From Lingula anatina (taxonomy: Eukaryota; Brachiopoda; Lingulata; Lingulida; Lingulidae), in NCBI RefSeq assembly GCF_001039355.2, contig NW_019775516.1, forward strand, positions 182,835 through 233,887: 51,053 nt of DNA, given 5' to 3'. The notes beneath the pieces are model-generated. The model saw only the letters and a list, made by a program, of their open reading frames with translations. It did no database searches and was not told where the DNA came from. This document shows positions 1 to 12,960 of this stretch, piece by piece. Position 1 is the stretch's first letter; every line of letters begins with the position of its first letter. A program made the position numbers and the translations under genes.

Positions 1-90
1 TGAGACACTTAATTCCAATAAAAGTAACTGCAGTCAATTCATTAAGTCTGTATTAAAATATACCCAGCTATGATAAATGATGTAGATTCG

Positions 91-2376
91 TCAGCTTTTT
101 GGCATTATCTTTCTACTGTTGTGTAAATGCTCAGCTTTGGCTTTTAGTTCTAAAAATTCTTCTTGAATAACATCTGTTATTGCCTTTCTGATTTCCATCT
201 GGAAAAAAAAATTGAGCTTTCAAAATGAATTTATCCCAGGATATTCTCACCTCCCCCCCCCCCAAAAAAAAAAAAATGGTTTAATCGGTGTATAAAAATG
301 ACTTCCATAGTCACTGTAATAAAAAAAATTAAACACTTGGTGGTTATGTCAAACTTTTGTTCTAAGACTTGTAATAAATATACTTACTGGGGACTTTTTA
401 GCTATCTTCAACTGTTCCAACAATGTCTTGAACTCCAGGGGGTTTCCAACATATATAGTCAGTTCCTTGACAACAGAAAAATAATCTGTTTAACCACCTC
501 ATTTTGTTGCAAAAGTTGTAATTTGGATAAATAATCTACAACTCTGCATGCCTTATGCCAAGAATTGTATCGTGTTGGAGGTGACAATGCAATTGTGAGA
601 GGGACACGTGTCCCTCTAGTGAGGAAAATTACAAGGGAGTAGTTGTTGCATTGTGTGGAACGTGGCGGTCTCCATGTTTTTCCTGTGGGTGAGACCATGA
701 TGTTTCCAATTGTTACTTGTGTTGTAAAACTGTAAAACTAATTAAAAAAAAAAAAAAGGAACCAGCGACTTATCGACTTGTCAACTTATTTTGAACACCT
801 TATATTTATAGATTATCAGATAAAACGGTTCTCTATGGGAAATGCCATCATAAGATTGCAATTTATGACCTCAAGAAAGTCATATATGTATTTTAGTCAG
901 GAAAGAGATATTTCACCTTCAATATTCTGGGTGGAAAATAGGGCTTTCTATTTGGCAATATATCATCTGCCCCTAAAATATTAAAAATAACAATAATTAT
1001 AAAATATAAATAATAAAAATAAAATAAAAATAATAATAATAATAATAACAATGATTACATTGTTTCAAAATGACACAGTGGCATCACAATAAAGCTCTAC
1101 AGACCAAATTTGTTTATTTATTTAACAACAGTTCCAACTCTTGTAATCCTTGACATAACAACAGACATGTTCCCCAAATCACTTAATTAATTAACCATTT
1201 GATTCAGTTAAAAAAATTCTGAATATATACCGTCTGATATTTAAGGAGTGGGACTACAGGCTCTTTTTCAGTCCGACTAACAATTAGTTCCATTTCCGGT
1301 CTAAAATTGATCTTGTCTGAACTGGACTCCTTACTGTTCTCCAGTCATACTTACCTAAGTGCCATATTGGAATGACCAGTGGATCAATCTTACACTCCGC
1401 TATCAGTCTTCCAACACCTGAATGAACAATATACAAATGTCTGTACATATATGATAATATACAGCATGGCAGGGTTAAAATGTAGCTGCCCTCTTTTTCT
1501 TTTTTGTATTTAGAACTGTGCAAATAACTTCATTTTCATTTACACAAGCAGCAACAAAAAACCTCTTGCCCCAACAACAATTATGTTTATGCAGCCATTA
1601 AAATTCAAAGCAAAGATCTAAAACTGCAAATTCACAAAAATAGTCATATCATTCAAAATTAATTATGTATATTCACTTACCCCATTTCAGCCTCATTGGT
1701 TCTTTTGTTACGTTGATTTTACCTGACGATTAAAAGAAACAACAGCAAATGTGTAAAATGACATGTGCATACATATACATCTCATTATGTTGTGACATCT
1801 TTCATCATATTTCATATATCTGGGTAATAAATTAAGAGAGAGAATGGGCTATGATTTACTCATCATCAATAAGTAATAATTTTTAAATTAGTATGAATTT
1901 AAGCCAATTGTTTATGCCAAAACAAAACAACAAAGGAAAAAAAAAACATTCTGTGGGATAGTGTTATTATTATTATTATTATTGGAGGGGAGGGGGCAAA
2001 AGGACAAGTGATGAAGACATGGTTCCAGAACACAGCCAATGGACAGTCAGAGGACAGACAATGGAAGTTGTCCGAGACAGAGACTACATGATTTACTCAC
2101 CTTCAGGAAACACGTGCACCCAGTTGCCCCTGTTGAGTTCATCAACCAAAAAGTTCATGGTGTGCTGGAAGACACCGTCCCCTCTGCGTATAGGGACCAC
2201 CTTGCCCCAGGAACAAAGGCGGTTCGTCAACGGCCATTTACTGATGACATCTTCAGCACCCGGATCCCAGCGCATTAACTCTGTGTTCAGTAGGTGGCGC
2301 CACTTCAGCACACCTGGTACAAAATATCTTTTTATACTTATTAACATGAAGGCTAGGTGTGTATTCTGATTTATAT

Positions 2377-2432
<56 letters not shown>

Positions 2433-3663
2433 TACTTTGACTGAAAAAATAAAATCATTTAAAAAAAGATGAAGGGTAGTTAATTTATCTACATTTTAAT
2501 TGAATCAGTAACATATAAAAAAGGGGGGTGGGGGGGGGGGGGTAATCCCACAAGATATTTGAAAATGAGTTTTTTCAGTGATCTTAAAAATTACTTCAAG
2601 AACTTTGACAACCAGCATAACTGTCAACTGATCTTTACCAACCAATTTTTCTCTACCACCTTTTTCCTTACCAATCTGTAATATATTTGCAATAAAACAC
2701 TTATCTTGCAAATGGTTTTCTTATCATTTCCAGGTTGCCTTGAATGTTTTAGGCCAAGGTATGACATCTATTTATGCTTTACAGACACTCACCCCAAATA
2801 AGTGGATCGTCTATACACGAGGCATGGTTGCTAACTGTGATTAAAGGACGTCCTTGACGGGATTCAAGAGCACTTTGTAGAATTTCTAGGTTATGTGTCT
2901 GTACATAGGTAATCTCTGAAAGGATAAAAAAGTTTTGTTTGAAATTTGTCTGAGTTTAATTTTGAAAAACTCAGTTAGACAATAGTTTGGTAACTACTCA
3001 GTTAGACAATAGTTTGGTAACTGGTGCAGAATATAAAATCCTTATGAAAAATTCCTACAGGATCCGCTATAGGATTTTTTCGTAAGGGAAGTTATTATAA
3101 CTACATCTGACATGCAAAGAATGTAGACTTCTTGCAAAATATTAGCAAAGAAAAAACTGATCAGCACACTCTCCCCAGGGGCTGGTGAGAGGGCTTCTCT
3201 GGAGGGTTGAGGGGCGAATATGGGGGGGGGGGTCCAGACTTCATCCATTCTGAGAAGGTCATCTGTTATTCATGGCAATGTAATAAAACTTTAAAAGCAA
3301 AGCAAAGAAAAAGTTTGGTCTACCCCTTACCTATTGAACAACGTACTGTGTTTTCGTCCAAGACCCAAGAGGTCTGATTTTTGGATAAATTAATCTGTGG
3401 TTGGGTAGGGGAGGGGGTTGGGAGCTGGAGGGAGGGGGGGTGGGTTAAAGAGCACATAAACTGTATCACACATACACAAGCAATTATCAAAATCTAATAA
3501 AATCACAATAAGTTCGAGTCTTACTGGACCACATTTTGCTGATCATGTTAAAGAAGGATAAGGTCATCCAGCTCGGCATCCGCCATCGCAGTGGAAACCT
3601 TCCATCAGCATTTCTTGGAGGGACGAGCCACTTTAATTTGGAGTCCCCTGGTTTTTGAGTCAT
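91..3663 (-). CDS. TAFAZZIN: Tafazzin (cardiolipin-remodelling acyltransferase), 8 exons, complete
   Basis: Mitochondrial phospholipid-lysophospholipid transacylase that matures cardiolipin. Exons in transcript order: 3663-3525, 2915-2793, 2313-2101, 1722-1681, 1417-1355, 972-917, 465-388, 198-91. They total 822 nt and translate without interruption to 273 aa, close to the usual 260-290. Seen: acyltransferase motif NHASCIDDP (HX4D, His77/Asp82), RGDGVFQ near 131-137, FPEGK at 156-160, then RLIAECKIDPLVIPIWHLG, DDILPNRKPYFPP and ELTIYVGNPLEF, all co-linear with human tafazzin. The C-terminus ends HNSRKIMPKS followed by TGA. The start at 3663 has A at -3 and gives a KLKW...PLRW N-terminus ending in a partly hydrophobic stretch, as in the family. 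The small sixth exon (56 nt) was placed by phase and by the LPNxxPYxP motif. Every junction is GT-AG. Confidence 0.95.
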
Positions 3664-3850
3664 TTTGTTTTGCGTTATTTTTTTTACTTAATACAGTGTA
3701 TAAAAATCGTAAACAAGTATCAAATTACACGCTGATTAAACTTCATACAAGCTACTTCGACGGTGCCCGGGTTGAGTATCGCGGTTTCATGGGCGCAGAC
3801 ATTTTGTTCGATGACGTCACTGAATCCGGGAAGTGATTAAGAAATCATGT
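3664..3850 (-). promoter_or_regulatory. Tafazzin promoter region with a full CRE
   Basis: This is the sequence just upstream of the tafazzin start codon. It contains the palindromic cAMP-response element TGACGTCA at 3812-3819, about 150 bp upstream of the ATG, within a locally GC-richer patch (about 3765-3835) in AT-rich surroundings. The transcription start is not visible. The promoter assignment rests on position and on the CRE; CREB/ATF binding is inferred. Confidence 0.45.
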
Positions 3851-5886
3851 TTTTCCCTAAAATAGACAACACCAAGCTACTCCTTTTGCGAAAAATAGTT
3901 ATACCTTAGTATGGTTTGGGATGTAACTGTTTGCAGACATTCAAAGCCAACATTTTATATCGTACGAAATTTTTAGCTAAATTGTGCTTATTGTGACAAG
4001 ATGCGTTGAGCAATTACAGTCACAACTAGCACAATTTGGGCGCTCACAGCTTATGGCCCTTTGCAGCAAGCTGATTACATAGAAGTTGATTTCTATTGTT
4101 TACTCGTTGAGCTCGTTTTTTTTTTTTTATTTTTTTTACAGCAATTAACTTTATTTTACACCAAGACATGATTTGAAATATATTTCTAAAAGCATATATC
4201 TATTCTCCCCAAAACTGTGGCAGTTTTTAAAATGTAAAAAATGTTGGCCAAGTATTCAGACCCAAGAAGCACTTCTTAGATGTTTTAATTTATCACAATT
4301 CAGTATTTGTAAATTTATACAGAAAAATAAGTTATTTTAATGTTTTGTAAACATTTTATTGAGTGCCAAGACCACATTCCACTACTGACAGTGAATACTC
4401 CATTTCCACCAAATTTAACAAAAAGTTTTCCAGGTATTTAAAAAACACTTGAGTGATACATGGGGTCTGATACAATGTATGATCTCTTTTCTTTTATCTC
4501 TAAAGATCTCAAGAACAAAAAACCTAAAATGTATGATTATAAATAAGAAAGGGGAAATATTAAATATTTTTTGACATTTGAAATAATATGAAAACATATT
4601 GCATCAAAAAGTGACATGTACCTCTAAAATATACATTATTTAATAGAGATACATTTTACGCTGTTGGATTTGACAAGACTGTACACCGCTGGGGAAAAGT
4701 TAGTAATCACATTAGTTTGGTCAGTCAATTAATATGATATAAGGCATTATCATGGCAGAATTGTGGAGCTTTTGAAAAATATCTTAAACTCTCTCTTGTA
4801 ACTTTATCAAATAGATTTCAATAAAATTATACAATCCTTTTATCTGTTTATACTACGCACTGTACATTTTAGAACCTATCACTTATTCAAAATATGATCT
4901 TCATGGTTCATGTTTGTCTACTTATGGCATCATTTTCAAAAGAAATGTTTAACAAAAGATCATATATTAAGTAAATCTTAGCAACAATGATATGTACAGT
5001 TAAACTCAACAAATTGGAAACATTCTCCTCAGCTGTGTAATTAATATATCTAGAAATTGACGAGGTCACAAATTTTAAAAATTTTTACTAGGATACCGAT
5101 TAGACTTTTTTCAGAATAAATAAATAAATAGGCTGACAAGCTTTAAGCAACTTTTAAGTAAAAACTAAGTAAATGACTGTTATAATTATTTGTGAATTGC
5201 ACTGTTATTACTAGTAGTGAAAATATTTTCATCTGTCCATTTACAAATAAAAATCTGCCAGTCTGTTAAGATTTCATCATCTTACAACTCAGAGCTACTA
5301 GAACTGAGTCACAATTATTCTTCCATTACTAACCACAGATCTGCATCCAGCTTTCCACAGTTGTAGAAACAAAGATACAATTATAAATTCTTGCTTCTAG
5401 TGGACTTGTAGTTTAAACTAACAATATCAAACACACTGTACAGCATCACAGTTTGTACGACTAATATATATATACCGCATATATTCTTGTGTAAGAAGTA
5501 CTCATCTGTCCACAGTGCATTGAACTTCAAAAATATCAACCACAATAGGCTTTAAGCTGAATATGTCTCTGCTTCTGGCTGTATCTCCTGTTAATTCTCT
5601 CAGTTTTCTTGGATATAAAGAATAATATGTACTGTATTTCTCTATGTAAAGAGGGAAGTTCATATTTATTTTGCCAATTTGTTCTTAATGTAACAGAAAT
5701 AATAATCCCTGCCATTTCTTTGTTTCAACTGAGAAGATGCAGAGAAACAAGGAACAATCAGCTGACGTTTCAAGTAAAAGGCCTCTTTTGGCCTTAGACT
5801 CATTCTGCCCGTTAGTGGTTGATAATGAAACTAGACCGAGTGACTTGATGTTGTTTCTCCTCTCTCTCTCAGAACTCGGAAAGAGT
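3851..5886 (-). other. Presumed TPRA1 3' UTR and intergenic spacer
   Basis: No coding exon was recognised on either strand. The stretch follows the TPRA1 stop codon on the minus strand and precedes the tafazzin promoter. Reverse-strand AATAAA hexamers (plus-strand TTTATT), for example near 4127 and 4151, could end the TPRA1 transcript. The rest is AT-rich and unremarkable. The UTR extent is a guess. Confidence 0.3.
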
Positions 5887-8800
5887 TCATGTCAATTCTG
5901 CCTTGCTTGCCTCAAATCCAGACGGAATATCGGCATTGATGCTATAGTCTCCAGAGTCGAGCACAGTGAAGTCCTCAGAATGGTCATACAACGGGTTCTT
6001 ACTCGGACCAATGTCAAAATCCTCCTCCCCACTTCCTGTTGCACTGTTTGTGTCGAAAGGCGTGCTATCGTAGCCGGACGTCATGGAGGCATCGATGCGA
6101 GGCGTCTGATAGGGCAGGCTGACCTGGTCGTCTTCAACACCTCCTTCGTCCATGTGAGATTTGTATGAAAACAAAAGATTCAACCTCGGAGTTCTGAAAA
6201 AGGAAACAAAATATTTCTTAATTTTGGAACAATAAGTTATTTTGAAAGTGTTTCATCAGATGTACTTTGTAAAATAGAAAGAAGAAATTGAGTGAAATAA
6301 ATAGAATATATCTTGAGAAGAATGTTTATCTACAAAACTTCTTTTCTAAAAACACTATTATGCTATTTATTAGTTCTATGCAAGGAAACATTTCAGAGTA
6401 TATGAAGGAAGTAAGCAAGAATTAAAATAATCAAACAACTCGTTTTATGAAGCAAAATACAGATGTCGAAAAACTATGACCAATGTTATATTTCAAATGG
6501 ACTTAATTTCTCACCCAAAAAATTTCCACAAAAATGTACAAAACACAAGCGGTGCAAACATGGAAAAGTAAAGATAGGCGGCTACGTCCACCACACACAT
6601 GCCTTCGATTGCACCCATTTCTAAAGCCGCGCTGCCAATAACTTCACCCAGATTTAGCAACGCTAGTATGCCGCAGTAGATATAGAAACTCTTCTTAGCT
6701 GTAATGTGTAAAAAAAATGTGACATAAGTTTAATATTTGTATTGGTTTTAAAACACGCACATGATTTATATAATATATAAATTTTAATATATCAGTATGC
6801 TAAAAATTTGATGTTATTGAAGCAAACTTAAATGCTTTGCACGTCACTTTTGATTTGCTTTCAATATGACATTCCCGGCAGAGAGTTTCACCCTTATTGC
6901 TGAAAAATTAACCCCGCCTCATGACATTCTGAAAAATGTTCTAGTCACATTTAAAGTCATGCAGTATCAAAGGACTTATTTTAGATAATCCTATGATTCT
7001 CATTGTGTTGCTTGAACATGATCTGTTACTTACATGGCAAGTTGAGCTTGTCCTTGAGTGGGGTATACGGCAAGACAAGTACCGTGATGTACACCTTTAT
7101 ATATAGTTGAAATACACAAGTATTATCATCAAGTAAAACATGCTTCTGTATAATTGTATAAGTAAATATAATAAGTCTTTCCATTTCAAATATTTTCTAA
7201 CAGTAAAAATACTACTGCAGGTACCATTCTATCTTGTTTGCTTTCTAGTGTGCTGAAATTAGTAAAATGCGAAATAAATAATTTAATAAAGTCTCAAAAG
7301 GCTTTTATATATTAGAATAATTGTTACAATAAACACATCTTTGTTAATACAGACAATCCTTGGTGATCTTGGCAAACTTACCACTAAGAAGAATGCCGCA
7401 CTGGCACACAAAAAGATCATTCCTCCATGAGCAAAAATATCATAATTTTCTCCCTCTAGGTAATATTTCTTGTCATGGTAATGGAACTCCAATACACCCT
7501 GGGAAGGGAAACACAATGATAAATAAAACAAAGAAAAGAAAGTTGAAAAAAAATCATAACTATTATAAGTGAAGATATTACTGGTTGTAAAGAATAAGTG
7601 AATAATTTTGGAAATATTACACATTTTTTTCTACTGTCACAAAAGTCCATGAAAATGACCCAAAAAATTTAAGATATTACTGGCAAATATATCATTTTAA
7701 ATGAAGACAAATATCTTTTAAGCATGAAGTAGCGGGGCTAAAAATCTGTCACAAATTCAACCCAAAATCAAACTCTTTAAACAATTTGAAACTAAACAAA
7801 CAGGAAAAAACTCACACCTACCTGTGTTATTGAATAGATTGCTGCAAGGAAACAAGTAATTGCCAGGACTCTCCTGATACTGGTCCTGCTGTCCAGGTGA
7901 CCTGGAATAGAACAGCGGTCAGGTGATTATCATGACACTGGGAGATACACATGACACTGGGAGGTAAACATGAGACTGGGAGATAAACATGACACTGGGA
8001 GCGCTGGGAGATAAACATGAAACTGGGAGACAAACATGATGCTGAGAAATGAACATGACACTAGGAGATGTCCATGACACTGAGAACCCAATATACATTG
8101 ATGTAAGCAATTATTTTGTATGACTATTCAAGTTGACAACAGTACACTGCAAACTTACCAAACAACAGTCCAAAAATGACAACAGACATTTCTGTAGCTA
8201 ACAAGAAAAATCTCAGCACCAACCATAATATCTAGAAAAGAATGACCAAAATTTTATCAACTGGAAATTTAAAACAATAACTTGTTAAAAGCAACAAACT
8301 TGTGGAAAATTCTATTCTTACATATGAAAAGATTCTCCATCTCAAGCATGTCTGCTTGATTGTCTTTTGGTTTCATTTGTTTGTTTGCTTTTTTGTTTGT
8401 CTGCTATTTGCTAACTTGCCCACTTCCTGTATTTGTCTTTCTGTTTCTTTATCTATCTGTTTACCTGGATGCCTGTTAGTTTGTCTGCATATTAGTTTTT
8501 CTGTCAGTCTGTTCTGACTATAAAGAAACCTCACCTTATCAGCAATATTATGGTGACTCACTATCATGGCTATCACTGCACGGATCACTCCAATTATACA
8601 GATCACCCACACCTGGAGAGATGGACAATTTTCAATAAAATATATATTAAATTCAATTCATATTCAATTTATTTATTGAAAAAAAAAAGCCCAATGAAAT
8701 CAACAAGTTAAAATAACAAGACTTCTGTATCTCCTTACACTATGATCTCTGGACAACTTCAATAAAATCTTCCTTCAAGTACTTCCTTCTCTCCATGAGT

Positions 8801-11800
8801 CTCATCCAGAGACAATCCTGTTGTACTGCAATTGTGTCTTTGTCCCCTTCAGCAGTTCTTAACCCTTGTCTTTTAAAACTCTCCTCAAATCATCATTTTG
8901 AACTGGTATGCAAGGCATTTTTTTGCTCCACCTACTTTATATTTTTCTCAAAACTTGCCAATAAATTAACCCAGTGCAAGCTTTAGTATCAATTTTGTTC
9001 TCATGGCAAGTCCAAGCAATCACCAAAGTGTAAATACTGAGCAGAAAACAACTAAGCGAGGGTATATCACAGCGTAATCTAAAGAAAACAACCAACAGGG
9101 AGTAGTACTGACCAGAGTGTAAAAAGCTGTGAAGATAGGGCTGCCTGTGGTGCCGAGTTTCTGTAGCGCTGTTCGTATCCTCAGTAGCATGAAGATGGCA
9201 AATATCACGTTGGGAATGAGGATCATCAAGTCCCAGATACGGACGCTGATTTGAAAAAAAAATTACACAGAGGATATTGTAGAGGTGTTAGGTGAATAAC
9301 AATCAAGATTTTAAAAAATACAAACCAGAAATATAACTTTTAAAAAGACTTCAAAGCACTAAGAAAATGACTAAATTAAAGAAAATATTAAGCATCAAAC
9401 TTTATCTTTAAACAATTAAAATCACTTAAAATAACTGGTGGTGAACATTTTTCAGCTCTAAAAAATTCTGAATGTTATTCTACTTTTCAAGGTTTACAAG
9501 TATTAAGAAAGTAAATCTATTCATATATGTTTACACCTTTTTAACTGTGTACTCCATAAACTCATAACAATGTCGTCAAATCTTTATATCAATAAGGGGT
9601 GCTCAATCAATTAAATTTCAATTCATCAATAAATTAAATGTGATTAACAAAAGAGATATACATTTCAATAAAATTTTATGACAGTATTACTTACTGTGAG
9701 TCGTTGATATCTTCGTACAGAATCCATTGGCATGGTGGCAGTGTGATTATAGAGGGCGCTGGTAGTGGTGTGGAGGCGTTGGGAGGCGGTGCTGTGCTAA
9801 GGTTGCCTGGAAAGACGGTGAATTCAGTGCTGGTGTTGTGATATTTGCTGCTGCACTTCTGATTACTTCATAAATCAAAGATGAGGAAAAAGCTTAAGAT
9901 CTGAACCTTGAAGAACCTGCAGCTTAACCCAACTCAGTGTGTGAAATATCAGAAAAAGAAAAAGGATTATCTATACAGGGGTGGATCCAGAGATACTTTC
10001 TGACTAATAATCTTTGTTGAACCATCCTCCAGTTTTGACAATTTTCTGACGGTAAAAAATGAGATATTCCCCAGTGTAAATTTGAAAATCTCACCATTTT
10101 CTAGAGAAAGAAAGCCAATAGCAGATGCAGACTGAGGCCGTCTTCTGGGCCCAGAAGACGGCCTCAGTCTGCATCTGCTATTGGCTTTCTTGTAGACATA
10201 GAGAAGAAACCCAACCCCCCTGCCTCCAAAATTCCTCCATTTTTTTATCATTGTACACAAAATCCAGCCACTTAGTAAACTTGACCCTTTTTGATCCATG
10301 AAGTGACATTCAGCAAGCAATTATACTATAATAATAAATGAAGAAGAAGTCTATATCATATCTCCATGTTATCTAGCTTTGATGCTCTATCAATGCCCAG
10401 ATAGCAGTTTTAATTACATGTCATTGTGGGTAACAGTTACAGATTAGATAAGCTGATTATGTAAACACAATAGTGATAAAGGCAGTCCAGACTGTTATTC
10501 TTCAGTTTACATATTGACTTTGTAACTATTATTCTAATTCTATTACTCTTCATCATAACAATTGAAATAAACCTTCATGTTGGCATATCAGCTGGACATT
10601 TTTGATCTAAAATGCTTATTTTCTTGACTGTGCAATATGTATTTCATTTTCATTTTTCTTGATATCATAACTTTATCAACATGATTAAGATACTATTTTC
10701 ACTAAAATTCACAACAATTTGAAAATCTATCAAAAACTTTCCTCACTTTAAGACAAAACAGGAAACAGGTTATCAAAAATAAAGTGATAAAATAATTATT
10801 AAATTTAGACTGATTCCATTAGTCTAAAGATAATCTTTATTTTCACATGCAAAGCAGTGAGCAGCTTGTAAATGGTCTGAAAAGGGCAAATTGTGCTTTC
10901 AAATACAGGAAATATTCAGGGCCCAGTGAGAGGTTAAATGCAGCTTGTGTTCTATCAACACAAGCTTTAACTGTGACAAAACTGACCTCTGTAAAAATTC
11001 CTCCAAGCCTTAATGTAATTTTAATTTAAGTTTCCTTAATTCATATTGATACATTCATAATGTAAAAAAAAAAAAAAAAATTAATTCAAATTTGAGTTAA
11101 AAGTTATCTGTGCATACTATGGATTCCTCTTTTTCTCATTTTAGTTTCTTTCTTTACCTTTGCCAAAGTAAATTGCTTGAACCCTCACTGTGCAGACACC
11201 AGTTTGATTACAATAAGGCCAGACGACATCATGTCAGTTACACAGTTTACCACAGAGATGAAAGTGGACCATTGAAACATCAGGAAAGGGTAAGCACCAA
11301 AGGTATGTACCAGTACCTCATCTTTTTTTTTTTTTTTTTTTTTTTTTTAAGGGGGAGGGGAAGGGGGAAGGCAACTGAAAAAATTTAAATCATTTTCTTA
11401 AGTTTACAAATATCTTAATTTCTGAATAAATCTGGACGGCTTTCATCTCTGCTGCCATAACTGTTCTGAATGCTAGTCATGTACCTCTTCTGACAACCGT
11501 AAGTATCAACAGACATTGTTAGTATGTATTCACAAAATGGAAGGTCAGCAATGCTCGACCCATTACTGGATATTCCACCTGTTGTGATGGTTACCAAGGT
11601 TGCCATGGGAACTACAGAGGGATAAAGGAATATAAAAAGTACAATTACTGAAATTAAAGATAAACTTAAGAAATTTACTTCTACTTTTTCGAAAAAAAAA
11701 AAGTGGATTGCACTGAGTATAGTGGTACTGACAAGACAGTTTTCATCAGTTTTTTTTTAATCAAGGGTTCATTGGTCCTAAGGTTCTATAGTGAACATTC

Positions 11801-12085
11801 AAACCAATGAACCTTCGAACTATTGCTACGGCCCCGAGCAAGATATAGCAGAATACAAGGTATTTATCACATTAAGTGCAAGCATTGAAGTAGAATATCA
11901 GAACATATAAATGTAGATAGTATTTACATATTATGAAAGACTGGTCCATTGTGGAGTTTTGAAATCAATACATAAATAAACAAATGTGTCAGGTACGCAC
12001 CTTGTGAAGTGTTTCCTACCAGAGCTGCAGTATGGGTCTGTATCAGGGTGTCATCTGGGAGAAAGAAAGCTTTCTTCAGCCCCAT
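5887..12085 (-). CDS. TPRA1: TPRA1 / GPR175-like seven-transmembrane protein, 11 exons
   Basis: Orphan multi-pass membrane protein of the TPRA40/GPR175 family. Coding exons: 12085-12001, 11611-11498, 9806-9695, 9245-9113, 8612-8535, 8231-8159, 7901-7822, 7498-7382, 7094-7034, 6698-6515, 6193-5887 (1344 nt, 447 aa). Matches human TPRA1 throughout: ILYEDINDS, WDLMILIPNVIFAIF (TM1), GSPIFTAFYTLVWV, IRAVIAM, LRFFLLATEMSVVIFGLLFGHL, NYDIFAHGG, VLPYTPLKDKLNLPS, FYIYCGILALLNLGE, LYFSMFAPLVFCTFLWKFFG, NLLFSYKSHMDE. The hydrophilic N-terminus (about 105 residues) is roughly twice the human length and has sequons at N25, N45, N68, N76 and N101. The cytoplasmic tail is acidic and Ser/Thr-rich. The start at 12085 sits in AAGATGG with an in-frame stop just upstream. 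The second-exon donor (GTTGTC) is weak and the acceptor at 7094 lacks a good pyrimidine tract; the rest is firm. Confidence 0.92.
7925..8090. repeat. Minisatellite, about 20-bp unit, in a TPRA1 intron
   Basis: At least seven degenerate copies of a unit like ACATGACACTGGGAGATAA lie head to tail between the exon 7901-7822 and the exon 8231-8159. The array begins about 25 bp upstream (in transcript sense) of the acceptor of the 7901 exon. It explains the repetitive open frames on the minus strand here, which are not coding. Confidence 0.85.
10108..10191. repeat. 84-bp perfect palindrome (42-bp arms, no spacer)
   Basis: The sequence is exactly self-complementary about the GGGCCC at 10147-10152: position i pairs with 20299-i from 10108/10191 inward, with no mismatch. 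Bases outside the arms do not pair. It is GC-richer than its surroundings and lies in the TPRA1 intron between exons 11611-11498 and 9806-9695. An RNA copy would fold into a 42-bp hairpin with essentially no loop. It could be a fold-back MITE remnant, a replication or cloning fold-back, or a real inverted duplication. Confidence 0.9.
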
Positions 12086-12121
12086 CTTGATGCTACTTCA
12101 GTGAAAACCTGTGTAAACCTG

Positions 12122-12177
<56 letters not shown>

Positions 12178-12960
12178 TGCTACTTCAATTCTGTGAAAAC
12201 CTGTATAATCTAAATTACAGCTGCATAATAATTGTGATGATCAATTTAAGTTCAATTGTTGTTTTTTCATAACAATTTATTAACTTTACTGGTACAATAT
12301 GATATGATTTATCTAGCATTTAAGATGTAAAATATACATACATACATATATACTATAAACATGATACAGTAAATATGTGGACAAAAAAAAAGAGGTCGTA
12401 ACTTGACACTGAATACAGTAACACAACGCAATACTTAACATTAGGATTAGCATAATTAAGAAATAAATTTCTAAACCTTTATATCCCCAACTGTAATCGA
12501 CTGAAATTTGTAAAAATGTGAAAATGAAAATGAACATTTTGATTGCGCACTTTCGTAAACAGTTTCCTTCGCCGACATCTACCGCCCACACTTTTCCTAC
12601 TATAGGCAGTCTAACAGTCAATTACAACAACTTTGACAGAAGATTGGCCAGAACCTGTATTGATAAAAAGAAAATCCGCGAGGTAATTTTCCGAGGAAAG
12701 TCTGAAATTAAAGCAAGTTATTTCAATAACAAATACCTGACATTTTCTTTCCTTCTAGTTCCTTCAAAGTGTAACAAATAGTGGTCGATGCTATGCGGAT
12801 GTAAATCTAGTGATATTATCCAAGACAGCCTTTTATTATTTGCACGGACACTGCGAGCCGTGCTCGTTAGTGAAATGGCGCTCATTAAAGCTCCTAAGTG
12901 TTTTTTTTTTCTTTCAAAGTAACAAATGAAAGTAACAGCTTTCAAGTGTGTTATAGTTAC
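12086..12960 (-). promoter_or_regulatory. TPRA1 5' region
   Basis: The 5' UTR continues upstream of the ATG at 12085. A plausible acceptor (TTTACACAG, exon start about 12108) suggests an untranslated first exon farther upstream. The GC-richer patch at about 12785-12895 is the best promoter candidate. An (AAT)n microsatellite fills 12122-12176. No coding sequence was recognised. Positions are inferred. Confidence 0.35.

Noticed and set aside
1222-1284. Possible tafazzin exon encoding a VVPLLKYQT-like segment
   Set aside because: No acceptor gives the needed phase without a stop. The exon at 972-917 fits phase, length (18 residues) and the LPNxxPYxP motif.
2019-2369. Plus-strand 116-codon open frame
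   Set aside because: Antisense shadow of tafazzin exon 3, whose minus-strand translation is clearly conserved.
3591-3836. Plus-strand 81-codon open frame
   Set aside because: It overlaps tafazzin exon 1 and its promoter on the other strand; no family resemblance.
5737-6168. Plus-strand 143-codon open frame
   Set aside because: Antisense to the TPRA1 last exon; the minus-strand frame matches the TPRA1 tail.
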